Origin: an uncultured Paracoccaceae bacterium
GTDB taxonomy: Bacteria > Pseudomonadota > Alphaproteobacteria > Rhodobacterales > Rhodobacteraceae
DNA length: 12,495 nt
Direction: 5' to 3'
Assembly (NCBI GenBank): GCA_937952085.1
Contig: CALFYQ010000458.1
Location: forward strand, 1 to 12,495
The notes below the pieces were generated by a model. The model had not been told where the DNA came from. It did not search any database and saw nothing but the letters and a program-made list of their open reading frames with translations. The stretch's first letter is position 1. Each line of letters opens with the position of its first letter. This document shows positions 6,353 to 12,495 of this stretch, piece by piece. A program made the translations under genes and the position numbers.

Positions 6353-6454
6353 CGCGGCCTCCGATTGGCGCTGGCGCATCGTAGGCGTCGCGGCCCGCGC
6401 CAGCAACGCGCGCGCGGGCTTGACCCGGGCGCGCCCGCATGGCGCGCTCCCGCC
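6353..6454. promoter_or_regulatory. Divergent promoter region, envelope protein / LysR gene, with inverted repeat
   Basis: This 102-bp gap lies between divergent starts. It contains a perfect 8-bp inverted repeat, GCTGGCGC (6370-6377) and GCGCCAGC (6397-6404), with a 19-nt spacer, beginning 18 bp upstream of the envelope-protein start. LysR proteins often bind dyads in the gap next to their own gene and control the divergent neighbour, so this is a candidate operator. TTGACC at 6420-6425 could be a -35 box for the LysR gene, but no good -10 follows. A regulatory role is inference. Confidence 0.35.
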
Positions 6455-7363
6455 ATGGCCTTCACGCTCCGACAGCTTCGCTATTTCGTCGCCGCCGCCG
6501 AGGCGGGGACGATCTCGGGCGCCGCGCAATCGCTCTCGATCTCGCAATCGGCGGTGACGGAGGCGGTGCGGGAGCTTGAGGCCGATCTCGGCGTGGCGCT
6601 CTTCGAGCGGGGGCCGCGGGGGCTGACGCTGACGCGGCGGGGGCTCGGCTTCCTCAGGCATGCCGCCGGCATCCTCGCATCCGTCTCCACCGCGCGGCGG
6701 GCGATGGCGGGGGAGCGGGAGGAGGCGCGGGGCGCGCTCTCGCTCGGCGTCACTTCGCTGGTGGCGGGCTATGTGCTTTCGGATGTGCTGGCGCGGTTCC
6801 GGCGGGCGAACCCGGCGGTCGAGGTCTCGGCGGTGGAGGATGCGGCGGACTATCTCGAGCACCTCCTGATCGGCGGCGAACTCGACGTGGCGGTGGCGGT
6901 GCTGGCCGAGGGCCGCGCGCCCGACGCGCTCCAGGCCGAGATCGTCGAAGTTTCGCCCTACCGGCTCTGGCTGCCGCTCGGCCACCCGCTGGAATCGCGG
7001 GAGACGATCGAGCTTCGGGACGTCGCGGAGGAGCCGCTGATCATGCTCACCGTGGACGAGATCGAGGGCGCGACGGTGGGCCTGCTCGGCGCGTTCGGCG
7101 CGCGGCCGCGGGTCGCCTTTCGGACGCGGTCGGTGGAGGCGGTGCGAAGCCTCGTCGCCACCGGGGCGGGCGTCGCGCTCCTCCCCGATCTCGTCTACCG
7201 GCCCTGGTCGCTCGAAGGCGACCGGATCCAGACGCGGGACGTGGCGGGCGCGCTTCCCATCGTCCGGGTCGCGGTGATCTGGCGGCGGGGCGCGCCGCTT
7301 TCGGAGGCGGCGCGGGCCTTCGTGGCGACGGCGCAGACGGGCTCGGGCGCGCGGCGGAGCTAG
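6455..7363 (+). CDS. LysR-family transcriptional regulator
   Basis: A 302-residue LysR-type regulator of normal length. The N-terminal winged helix-turn-helix is clear at residues 4-62 (FTLRQLRYFVAAAEAGTISGAAQSLSISQSAVTEAVRELEADLG, written here only to show the pattern F..AAE.GtiS.AA..L..SQSAVt..vreLE..LGv.LFeR, then LTLTRRG). The effector-binding periplasmic-protein-like domain follows from about 90 to 290, with SLGVTSLVAGYVLSDVL opening it and GAGVALLPDLV near the end. The ATG at 6455 is set by the family N-terminus. No Shine-Dalgarno is visible before it, so translation may start weakly or on a leaderless message. It diverges from the envelope-protein gene and converges on the ThDP-enzyme gene, overlapping it by 4 bp. 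The likely targets are the divergent gene or the neighbouring decarboxylase; sequence cannot choose between them. Confidence 0.9.
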   Translation: MAFTLRQLRYFVAAAEAGTISGAAQSLSISQSAVTEAVRELEADLGVALFERGPRGLTLTRRGLGFLRHAAGILASVSTARRAMAGEREEARGALSLGVTSLVAGYVLSDVLARFRRANPAVEVSAVEDAADYLEHLLIGGELDVAVAVLAEGRAPDALQAEIVEVSPYRLWLPLGHPLESRETIELRDVAEEPLIMLTVDEIEGATVGLLGAFGARPRVAFRTRSVEAVRSLVATGAGVALLPDLVYRPWSLEGDRIQTRDVAGALPIVRVAVIWRRGAPLSEAARAFVATAQTGSGARRS

Positions 7364-8940
7364 GCCTCGGCGACAGCCTGCGGCAGCTCGATCACCGAGG
7401 GGCGGGGGAGGCGGCGGAGCGTCTCGGCGAGATCGGCGCGGCGTTCGATCCGCGCGAAGGGGAGGCCATAGGCGGCGGCGATGTGGGAGAGGTCCGGCGA
7501 GGACGGGCGGACGCCGATCGGCTCCGCGCCGGCGGCGCGCATCGCGCTCTCGATCTCGCCGTAGCCCTCGTTGTTCCAGACGAGGAAGATCACCCGCGCC
7601 GCCTCGTCCCGCGCCGCGCCAAGTTCGGCGAGGGAGAACTGGAGGCCGCCATCGCCGACGAGGCAGATCGTGGGCCGGTCGGGTTCCGCGAGCGCCGCGC
7701 CGATGGCGGCGCCCGGCGCATAGCCGATCGTGCCGTAGCCGGTGGCGGAGTTGAACCAGAGAAGGGGGGCGGGCGCCTCGCAATAGAGATCGCCGGCATA
7801 GACCGGCTGGGTCGAGTCGCCGACGATCCGGGCCTCGGGGAAGGCCGCGCGGATGGCGTCGAGCGTGGCGAGCTGGCGGCGCATCCGCGGGCCGAGATCT
7901 TCGAGCGCGTCGGCGCGGGCGGCTTCGGCGCGTTCGGCGCCCCAGCCTTCCGCGCGGGGGCCCGAGACGCCGGCGGCGAGGAGCGCCTCCGCGGCTTCGC
8001 GCGCTTCGGCTTCGAGGGCGAACTCGGCGGGCGGGCCGGCGGCGAGGGCGGCCCGGTCGAGGTCGATCCGGGCGAGGCGGGGGAGGGCGGGGAAGCCGCC
8101 GTCGGCGTAGCCGTCATAGTCGGTCTGGCCGAACTCGGTGCCGAGGGCGAGGACAAGGTCAGCCTCGGCGAGAAGCGCGCGGACGGATTTCAGGCTCGGG
8201 CTGGCGGGGACGCGGAGCGCATCGTCGCCGAGAAGACCGCGGGCGTTCGTCGTCATCACCGCAGGGGCGCCGAGCGCGGCGGCCAGGCGGCGGGGCGCGT
8301 CTCCGGCGCGGGCGGCGCCGCCGCCGAGGAGGAGGACCGGGCGCTTCGCCTCGCGGAGCGCGGCGGCGAGGGCGGCGACATCGGCGCGGGGCGGCGCGGG
8401 CAGGGCGCGCGGCGTCGCCGGCGGCGCGGCGGGCGCCGCCATCAGGTCGAGCGGGATTTCGAGATGGACGGGGCCGGGGCGACCGCGGAGCGCGGCGGCG
8501 AAGGCGGCGTCGAGCGCGTCGTCGAGGCCTTCCGGCGCGAGGAGGGTGTGGGAATGGACCGCGACCTCGCGGATCAGCGCGGCCTGGTCGGGGAGTTCGT
8601 GGAGAAGCCCTTTCCCGCGGCCGAGATCGGCGCGGGCGTTGACCCCGGAGACGACCAGCATCGGGATCGAGTCGGCGCGGGCCTGCGCCATCGCGGTGAT
8701 GGCGTTGGTGAGGCCGGGGCCGGTGATGACGAAGGCGACGCCGGGCTTGCCCGTCACGCGGGCGTAGCCGTCGGCCATGAAGCCGGCGCCCTGTTCGTGG
8801 CGCGGGGTGACGTGGCGGACGCCCGAGCCCGGCAGGCCGCGATAGAGCTCGATCGTGTGGACGCCCGGAATGCCGAAGACGATCTCGACGCCGCGGAGGG
8901 CGAGGCCGCTGACGAGGGCCTGGCCGACGGTGAGGGTCAT
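7360..8940 (-). CDS. ThDP-dependent decarboxylase, 5-guanidino-2-oxopentanoate decarboxylase (AruI)-like
   Basis: A 526-residue thiamine-diphosphate enzyme of the acetolactate synthase/benzoylformate decarboxylase superfamily, in three domains: N-terminal PYR about 1-170, central about 185-325, C-terminal PP about 360-515. The cofactor-activating Glu is Glu49 in RHEQGAGFMADGYAR. The ThDP/Mg motif is G429-D430-G431 with N456-N457 about 26 residues on. The opening FGIPGVHTIELYRGL together with RHVTPRHEQ and the HELPDQAALI segment resembles proteins annotated as AruI, which decarboxylates 2-ketoarginine to 4-guanidinobutanal in the arginine transaminase pathway. No AruH-type arginine aminotransferase is adjacent, so the substrate may be another 2-keto acid. 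Binding of FAD, as in true acetolactate synthases, is not assessed. The start at 8940 has GAGG about 8 nt upstream. Its stop shares the CTAG at 7360-7363 with the LysR stop on the other strand. Confidence 0.8.
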   Translation of the reverse strand: MTLTVGQALVSGLALRGVEIVFGIPGVHTIELYRGLPGSGVRHVTPRHEQGAGFMADGYARVTGKPGVAFVITGPGLTNAITAMAQARADSIPMLVVSGVNARADLGRGKGLLHELPDQAALIREVAVHSHTLLAPEGLDDALDAAFAAALRGRPGPVHLEIPLDLMAAPAAPPATPRALPAPPRADVAALAAALREAKRPVLLLGGGAARAGDAPRRLAAALGAPAVMTTNARGLLGDDALRVPASPSLKSVRALLAEADLVLALGTEFGQTDYDGYADGGFPALPRLARIDLDRAALAAGPPAEFALEAEAREAAEALLAAGVSGPRAEGWGAERAEAARADALEDLGPRMRRQLATLDAIRAAFPEARIVGDSTQPVYAGDLYCEAPAPLLWFNSATGYGTIGYAPGAAIGAALAEPDRPTICLVGDGGLQFSLAELGAARDEAARVIFLVWNNEGYGEIESAMRAAGAEPIGVRPSSPDLSHIAAAYGLPFARIERRADLAETLRRLPRPSVIELPQAVAEA

Positions 8941-8960
8941 CGGGCGGCCTCGCGAAAAAG

Positions 8961-8976
8961 AGTTGAGCTGTTAACT
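8961..8976 (-). promoter_or_regulatory. Imperfect AT-rich palindrome upstream of the decarboxylase gene
   Basis: AGTTGAGCTGTTAACT is an imperfect 16-bp palindrome (outer AGTT/AACT arms plus one inner pair) 21-36 nt upstream of the decarboxylase start. It is the only noticeably AT-rich stretch in the neighbourhood. Its position and dyad shape suit a repressor or LysR-type site, or part of the promoter. It is not an exact T-N11-A LysR box, and the assignment is weak. Confidence 0.25.
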
Positions 8977-9078
8977 GAGAGGCGCGCCCTAGCCTCGGTG
9001 GGCGCGTGGGCCGGTGCCGGTGGGCGGCTTATCCTCAAAGACCCGAAAGACGGCTGAGCGCTTTCCGGCATCGCCAGC

Positions 9079-9127
9079 GCGCCCTCCCGGGGGGAGGGTC
9101 GGGCGCGGCCCGGGCTGGTCGCCCGGG
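9079..9127. repeat. Two-hairpin intergenic repeat, copy B
   Basis: This is the direct-orientation copy of the element at 4483-4531, with six substitutions in 49 bases. The outer 6 bp of the first stem are kept (9079-9084 with 9101-9106). Inside it, CCCTCCC (9082-9088) can instead pair with GGGAGGG (9092-9098). The second hairpin is perfect: CCCGGGC (9109-9115) with GCCCGGG (9121-9127) around TGGTC. It lies beyond the terminator-like hairpin of the substrate-binding-protein gene. Confidence 0.6.
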
Positions 9128-9215
9128 TGGACGGGGTGATCGACGCGCGCCGGCTCATGTGCGGAAGGCTCTGCGAGGGAAGGCGGGCGCCCTCAGGCGC
9201 TGGCCGAGAAGGATC

Positions 9216-9241
9216 GGGCGCGGCGATCTCCCGCCGCGCCC
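9216..9241 (-). terminator. Terminator-like hairpin after the ABC transporter operon
   Basis: This is a perfect 10-bp inverted repeat, GGGCGCGGCG (9216-9225) and CGCCGCGCCC (9232-9241), with a 6-nt loop. It begins 10 nt after the substrate-binding-protein stop when read leftward. The bases that follow on the transcript are GATCCTTCTC, so the U-tract is weak, as is common in very GC-rich genomes. Its placement just after the last gene of the operon supports a termination or 3'-end-stabilising role. Confidence 0.6.
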
Positions 9242-9251
9242 TTGGTCATCG

Positions 9252-10865
9252 TCAGGCGAACCACCAGCGCTCGCCGTTCTTGTGGCCGTCGAGCTCCCAG
9301 TTGTTGGCGATCTTCTCCGGCAGGCCGATCTTGTTCGATGCGGCGTGGGTGTAGGCCATGAACATCGGGATCAGCGCGCCGCCGTCCTCGGAGACGAGCT
9401 GCTGCATTTCGACATACATCTCGCGCCGCTTCGCCGTGTCGAGCTCCGACCGGGCGATGAGCAGGAGCTCGTTGAACCGGGCGTTGTTCCAGTGCGTCTC
9501 GTTCCAGTCCGCGCCGGCGGAGTAGATCTGCGAGAAGATCCAGTCCTCGGTCGGGCGGCCGCCCCAGTAGCCGCCGCACCAGGGCTTCTTGAGCCAGACA
9601 TTGTCCCAGTAGCTGTCGTCCGCCTCGCGCACCACCTCGATCTCGATGCCGCAGGCCTTGGCCGACTCGGCGAAGAGCGCGCCGGTGTCGATGGCGCCCT
9701 CGAAGGCGGTGTCGGCGAGGCTGAGCTGCACCTTCAGCGAGTCGAGCCCGGCCTTCTTCAGGTGGAACTTCGCCTTCTCCGGGTCATAGGCCTTCTGCGG
9801 CAGTTCCTCCGGGGTGGCGCGGTAGATGTTCGCCGGGCCGATCGGGCTGTCGTTGCCGACCTCGCCCTGGCCGCGGAGGATCTTCTTCACCACGTCCTCG
9901 CGGTCGATCGCGTATTTCAGCGCGAGCCGGACGTCCTGGTTATCGAACGGGCCGACATCGCACATCATCGGCAGCACGGCGTGCTTGTTGCCGGTGATCG
10001 GGAAGACCATCACGTCTTTGTTCCGCTCCAGGAGGTGGACAGTCTTCAGGTCGAGGTTCGACATCGAGTGGATCGAGCCGGTGATGAGCGCGTTGGAGCG
10101 CGCGCCGGCGTCGGGGATGAAGAGGTTCTCGATGCTGTCGAACCAGGCGCGGCCTTCCTTCCAGTAGTTCGGGTTGCGCACCACGCGGGTGTTCACGCCC
10201 GGCTCGAAGCTTTCGAGCTTGTAGCCGCCGGTGCCGACGCCGGTCTCCCATTCCATCGTGCCGTCGGATTTCGCCGGGCAGATGGTGAGGTGGTAGTCGG
10301 AGACGATGAACGGCCAGTCGGCGTTGCCGTTCTCCAGCGTGAAGACGACGGTGTCGCCGTCCGCCTTCACGTCGGTGATCTGTTTCGTCAGGCCCGATGC
10401 GGCGGACTTGGTGTTCTCGCCGCGATGGTGGTTGTAGGAGGCGACCACGTCCTCCGGCGTCATCGTCTTGCCGTTGTGGAACTCGACGCCCTGCCGGATC
10501 TTGAAGACCCATTTCTTACCGCCGTCCGAGCCTTCCCACTCGGTGGCGAGTTCGGCCGCGAGGTCGCCGGTCGGCGAGATCTCGGTCAGGTTGTTGCGGA
10601 GCTGACCGGAGCTCACGTTGATCATGTAGCTGTCGAGCGTCTGCGCCGGGTCGAGCACGTCCTTCGTGCCGCCGCCGGTCAGCGCCTGGATGTAGTGGCC
10701 GCCCTTCTTCGGCGCGGCCTTGGCGGCGCCCGCCCAGAGCGCCTCGGCCGATACCGCGGCGACGCCCGCGGCCGTCGCCATCTGCATGAAGTTGCGGCGC
10801 GTCACGCGCCCTGCCTTTGCGTCGTCCGTCAGCCGGCCGAGCCAGGCCGCCTTGTCGTCCGTCAT
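9252..10865 (-). CDS. Peptide/nickel-type ABC transporter substrate-binding protein, Tat-exported
   Basis: A 537-residue periplasmic solute-binding protein of the SBP_bac_5 (DppA/OppA) family, which delivers peptides or related solutes to an inner-membrane ABC importer. The leader carries a twin-arginine motif, TRRNFMQ (Arg23-Arg24), then a mild hydrophobic stretch and an alanine-rich cleavage region near residue 50, so export is probably by the Tat system. The family block DLAAELATEW...FKIRQGVEFHNGKTMTPEDVVASY lies at about 101-144, and GGYKLESFEPG, RNPNYW and DVRLALKYAIDREDVV further along are all typical. The start at 10865 has GGAG about 8 nt upstream. Twenty-two residues before the Tat motif is long but seen in family members. 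It follows the fused ATPase gene by 109 bp and is the last gene of this leftward operon. No permease genes are in the window; they are expected beyond its right end. The ligand is unknown. Confidence 0.92.
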   Translation of the reverse strand: MTDDKAAWLGRLTDDAKAGRVTRRNFMQMATAAGVAAVSAEALWAGAAKAAPKKGGHYIQALTGGGTKDVLDPAQTLDSYMINVSSGQLRNNLTEISPTGDLAAELATEWEGSDGGKKWVFKIRQGVEFHNGKTMTPEDVVASYNHHRGENTKSAASGLTKQITDVKADGDTVVFTLENGNADWPFIVSDYHLTICPAKSDGTMEWETGVGTGGYKLESFEPGVNTRVVRNPNYWKEGRAWFDSIENLFIPDAGARSNALITGSIHSMSNLDLKTVHLLERNKDVMVFPITGNKHAVLPMMCDVGPFDNQDVRLALKYAIDREDVVKKILRGQGEVGNDSPIGPANIYRATPEELPQKAYDPEKAKFHLKKAGLDSLKVQLSLADTAFEGAIDTGALFAESAKACGIEIEVVREADDSYWDNVWLKKPWCGGYWGGRPTEDWIFSQIYSAGADWNETHWNNARFNELLLIARSELDTAKRREMYVEMQQLVSEDGGALIPMFMAYTHAASNKIGLPEKIANNWELDGHKNGERWWFA

Positions 10866-10927
10866 GGGATATCTCCGACTCTCACCTGTGGTTTCCGCGG
10901 CCTTGTTCGGCGGGCCGCCTTCGCCTT

Positions 10928-10968
10928 CGGTCCGGCGCGCCGGGCGTTCGCCCGGTCGATCCGGTCCG
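10928..10968 (-). promoter_or_regulatory. Long imperfect hairpin between the ATPase and substrate-binding-protein genes
   Basis: In the 109-bp gap, an inner 7-bp stem (10940-10946 with 10949-10955) is flanked by a second stem (10928-10935 with 10961-10968, one mismatch) across a small internal loop. It sits just after the ATPase stop and well before the ribosome site of the next gene. No U-tract follows. Such hairpins in transporter operons often protect or separate message segments so that the binding protein is made in excess. That role here is inferred. Confidence 0.45.
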
Positions 10969-10974
10969 TCTTCT

Positions 10975-12495
10975 TCATTGGCCGCCGCTTGCGATGCGGC
11001 GGGTGGACAGCGTCTCCTCCAGCCAGCCGGGCCGGAGTTCCGGCACCGATTTGAGCATGAGGTCCGTGTAATCGTCAAAGGGCGGGGAAAGCGCCGCGTC
11101 CTTCGGCCCGCTCCGCACCACCTCGCCGCGGCGCATGACGACGACATGGTCGGCGATGGCGCGGACGATGGCGATGTCGTGCGTGATGAAGAGATAGGCG
11201 ACGCCGGTGTCCTTCTGGAGCTCGGTCAGGAGCTTCAGCACCCCGTCGGCGACGAGCGGGTCGAGCGCCGATGTCGGCTCGTCGCAGATGATGAGCTTGG
11301 GGTCGGCCGCGAGCGCCCGGGCAATGCAGACGCGCTGCTTCTGGCCGCCCGAAAGCTCGCCGGGATAGCGGTCGATCAGGTGGGCGGGCATCTGCGTGCG
11401 GTCGAGAAGCTCCCGCACCCGCTTCTCCCGCGCCGCGCCGTCGCGGCCGAAATAGAACTGGAGCGGCCGGCCGATCACTTCCCGCACGGTCTGGCGCGGA
11501 TTGAGCGCGAGATCGGGGGACTGGTAGATCATCTGGAGGGTGCGAAGCTGCTCCTTCGTTCGCTGCTGGAGCGCGGGCGGAAGCGGCGCGCCGTCGAAGC
11601 GGATCGTCCCCTCTACCGGCGGCAGGAGCCCCGAGATCACCCGCGCCATGGTGGACTTGCCGGAGCCCGACTCGCCGACGATGGCCAGCGTCTCCCCCGC
11701 CTTCACCGAGAGCGAGACGTCGGAGAGCGCCATGAAGGTCTTGGCGTAGACCGCCGTGACCTGGCTGGCCGAGAGAAGCGGCTCCTCCGGCGGCGGCGCG
11801 GCCGCTGGCTTGACGAAGGCGCGGACGGCGACGAGCTGTTTCGTGTAGCCCTCGGAGGGCGCGGATATGATCCGCCCGGTCTCGCCCCGCTCCACCTCGC
11901 GGCCGTGCCGGAGCACCATGATCTCGTGCGAGACCTGCGCCACCACGGCGAGGTCGTGCGTGATGTAGAGCGCGGCGGAGCCCTCGTCCTCGATCGCCTC
12001 CTTGATCGCGGCGAGCACATCCACCTGCGTGGTGACGTCGAGCGCGGTGGTCGGCTCGTCGAAGACGACGAGGTCCGGCTTCGGCGCCAGCGCCATCGCC
12101 GTCATCACCCGCTGGAGCTGCCCGCCGGAGACCTGGTGCGGGTAGCGGAAGCCGATGGTCTCCGGGTTCGGCAGGCCGAGCTTTTCGAAGAGCTCCATCG
12201 CCCGCGTTTCGGCCGCCCGGCGGGAGGCGGCGCCGCGTATCAGGATCGGCTCGATCACCTGGTCGATCAGCCGGTGCGCCGGGTTGAAGGCGGCGGAGGC
12301 GGATTGCGCGACATAGGAGACGCGGTCGCCGCGGATCCGGTCCAGCTCCGCCTCGGAGAGCGTCAGAAGGTCCCGCCCCTTGAAGAGCACCTGCCCGCCC
12401 GAAAAACGGCAGCCGGGCCGCGCCCAGCCCATCGCCGCGACGCCGATGGTGGACTTGCCGGCCCCCGATTCGCCGATCAGCCCGAGCACACGGCC
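10975..12495 (-). CDS. Fused two-domain ABC transporter ATPase, DppD-DppF type (start lies beyond the window)
   Basis: A fusion of two oligopeptide/dipeptide-type ATPase domains, giving both ATP-hydrolysing halves of an importer in one chain. The window shows 506 residues. The first domain has Walker A GESGAGKST at about 8-16, signature SGGQLQRV at 123-130, Walker B VVFDEPTTALD near 153, and its H-loop His near 180. The second has Walker A GESGSGKST at about 274-282, signature LSGGQKQRV near 382, Walker B IICDEPTSALD near 403, and H-loop His near 439. Roughly the first 35-40 residues, including the first beta strands of domain one, are missing. A GTG at 12489 is in frame but falls inside the strand just before the Walker A loop and is preceded by more coding sequence (Gly-Arg), so it is not the true start. 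The partner substrate-binding protein follows downstream; permeases are presumably upstream of this gene. Confidence 0.93.
   Translation of the reverse strand, partial: GRVLGLIGESGAGKSTIGVAAMGWARPGCRFSGGQVLFKGRDLLTLSEAELDRIRGDRVSYVAQSASAAFNPAHRLIDQVIEPILIRGAASRRAAETRAMELFEKLGLPNPETIGFRYPHQVSGGQLQRVMTAMALAPKPDLVVFDEPTTALDVTTQVDVLAAIKEAIEDEGSAALYITHDLAVVAQVSHEIMVLRHGREVERGETGRIISAPSEGYTKQLVAVRAFVKPAAAPPPEEPLLSASQVTAVYAKTFMALSDVSLSVKAGETLAIVGESGSGKSTMARVISGLLPPVEGTIRFDGAPLPPALQQRTKEQLRTLQMIYQSPDLALNPRQTVREVIGRPLQFYFGRDGAAREKRVRELLDRTQMPAHLIDRYPGELSGGQKQRVCIARALAADPKLIICDEPTSALDPLVADGVLKLLTELQKDTGVAYLFITHDIAIVRAIADHVVVMRRGEVVRSGPKDAALSPPFDDYTDLMLKSVPELRPGWLEETLSTRRIASGGQ

Larger units (their letters stand above)
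8941..9251. other. Intergenic region (311 bp) between two leftward genes
   Basis: This gap follows the substrate-binding-protein gene and precedes the decarboxylase gene, both on the minus strand. From right to left it holds a GC-rich terminator-like hairpin (9216-9241), copy B of the two-hairpin repeat (9079-9127), and an AT-rich pocket (about 8955-8980) that is the likely promoter/operator area of the decarboxylase. No coding sequence is supported; an open frame running through it on the plus strand is the antisense shadow of neighbouring genes. Confidence 0.6.

Noticed and set aside
5150..7783. A single 877-residue minus-strand open frame covering the envelope protein and running antisense through the whole LysR gene
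   Set aside because: Upstream of 6352 the translation is Arg/Pro-rich with no family resemblance, while the opposite strand encodes a clear LysR protein. It is a GC-bias shadow joined in frame to a real gene.
8981..8988. GGCGCGCC palindrome near the decarboxylase promoter
   Set aside because: Eight-base GC palindromes are expected by chance in DNA this GC-rich; it has no visible partner or context.
7483..9057. A 524-residue plus-strand open frame rich in Gly, Ala, Glu and Arg
   Set aside because: It is antisense to the ThDP decarboxylase and has a repetitive low-complexity composition, with no recognisable domain.
9006..11054. A 682-residue plus-strand open frame
   Set aside because: It lies opposite the substrate-binding-protein gene, whose translation is unmistakable. 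The frame's composition (Leu/Val/Arg/Asp runs) is typical of antisense reading of GC-rich DNA.
12487..12489. GTG as the start of the fused ATPase
   Set aside because: It falls in the beta strand just before the Walker A loop and the frame stays open to the window end. ABC domains need about 35-40 more residues, so the gene continues outside.

Overview
This is a very GC-rich stretch (about 70% by eye, not computed) from what is probably an alphaproteobacterium, most likely Rhodobacterales/Rhodobacteraceae. The reasons are a phosphatidylcholine synthase (Pcs, mostly an alphaproteobacterial enzyme), strong C/G third-codon bias that produces long antisense shadow ORFs, and the particular mix of peptide ABC transporter, class III aminotransferase and AruI-like decarboxylase. 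I see no tRNA, rRNA, transposase, integrase, phage or CRISPR sequence, and base use is even throughout. It reads as ordinary chromosomal metabolic DNA rather than an island.

Layout. Positions 1-417 (-) hold the N-terminal part of pcs. Diverging from it are a class I glutamine amidotransferase (516-1229, +) and a class III omega-aminotransferase (1297-2691, +), probably one operon for amine or amino-acid nitrogen metabolism. A small VOC/glyoxalase-fold protein (2704-3084, -) converges on the aminotransferase and diverges from an iron-type alcohol dehydrogenase/maleylacetate-reductase-like enzyme (3194-4336, +). A 339-bp gap with strong hairpins follows. Then come an HpaR-type MarR regulator (4676-5146, -) and, 3 bp upstream of it and probably co-transcribed, a 400-residue secreted protein with what look like four envelope-protein domains (5150-6352, -). 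A LysR regulator (6455-7363, +) diverges from that gene and ends stop-to-stop with a ThDP-dependent decarboxylase resembling 5-guanidino-2-oxopentanoate decarboxylase (7360-8940, -). After a 311-bp gap, the right end carries the tail of a peptide/nickel-type ABC transporter operon read leftward: a fused two-domain ATPase (10975 to beyond the window end) and a Tat-exported substrate-binding protein (9252-10865).

How the genes fit together. A plausible theme is uptake and breakdown of peptides or nitrogen-rich amino acids: ABC transporter, guanidino-keto-acid decarboxylase, aminotransferase and amidotransferase. This is inference from neighbourhood only, because the genes lie in several separate transcription units.

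I did not find a clear novel system. The items most worth a second look are: (i) a 49-bp two-hairpin element present twice in intergenic DNA (4483-4531 and 9079-9127, 43/49 identical, ungapped), which looks like a dispersed genomic repeat; (ii) the four-domain envelope protein; (iii) an exact 10-nt ribosome-binding leader shared by two divergent genes; and (iv) the altered metal site of the iron-type dehydrogenase.
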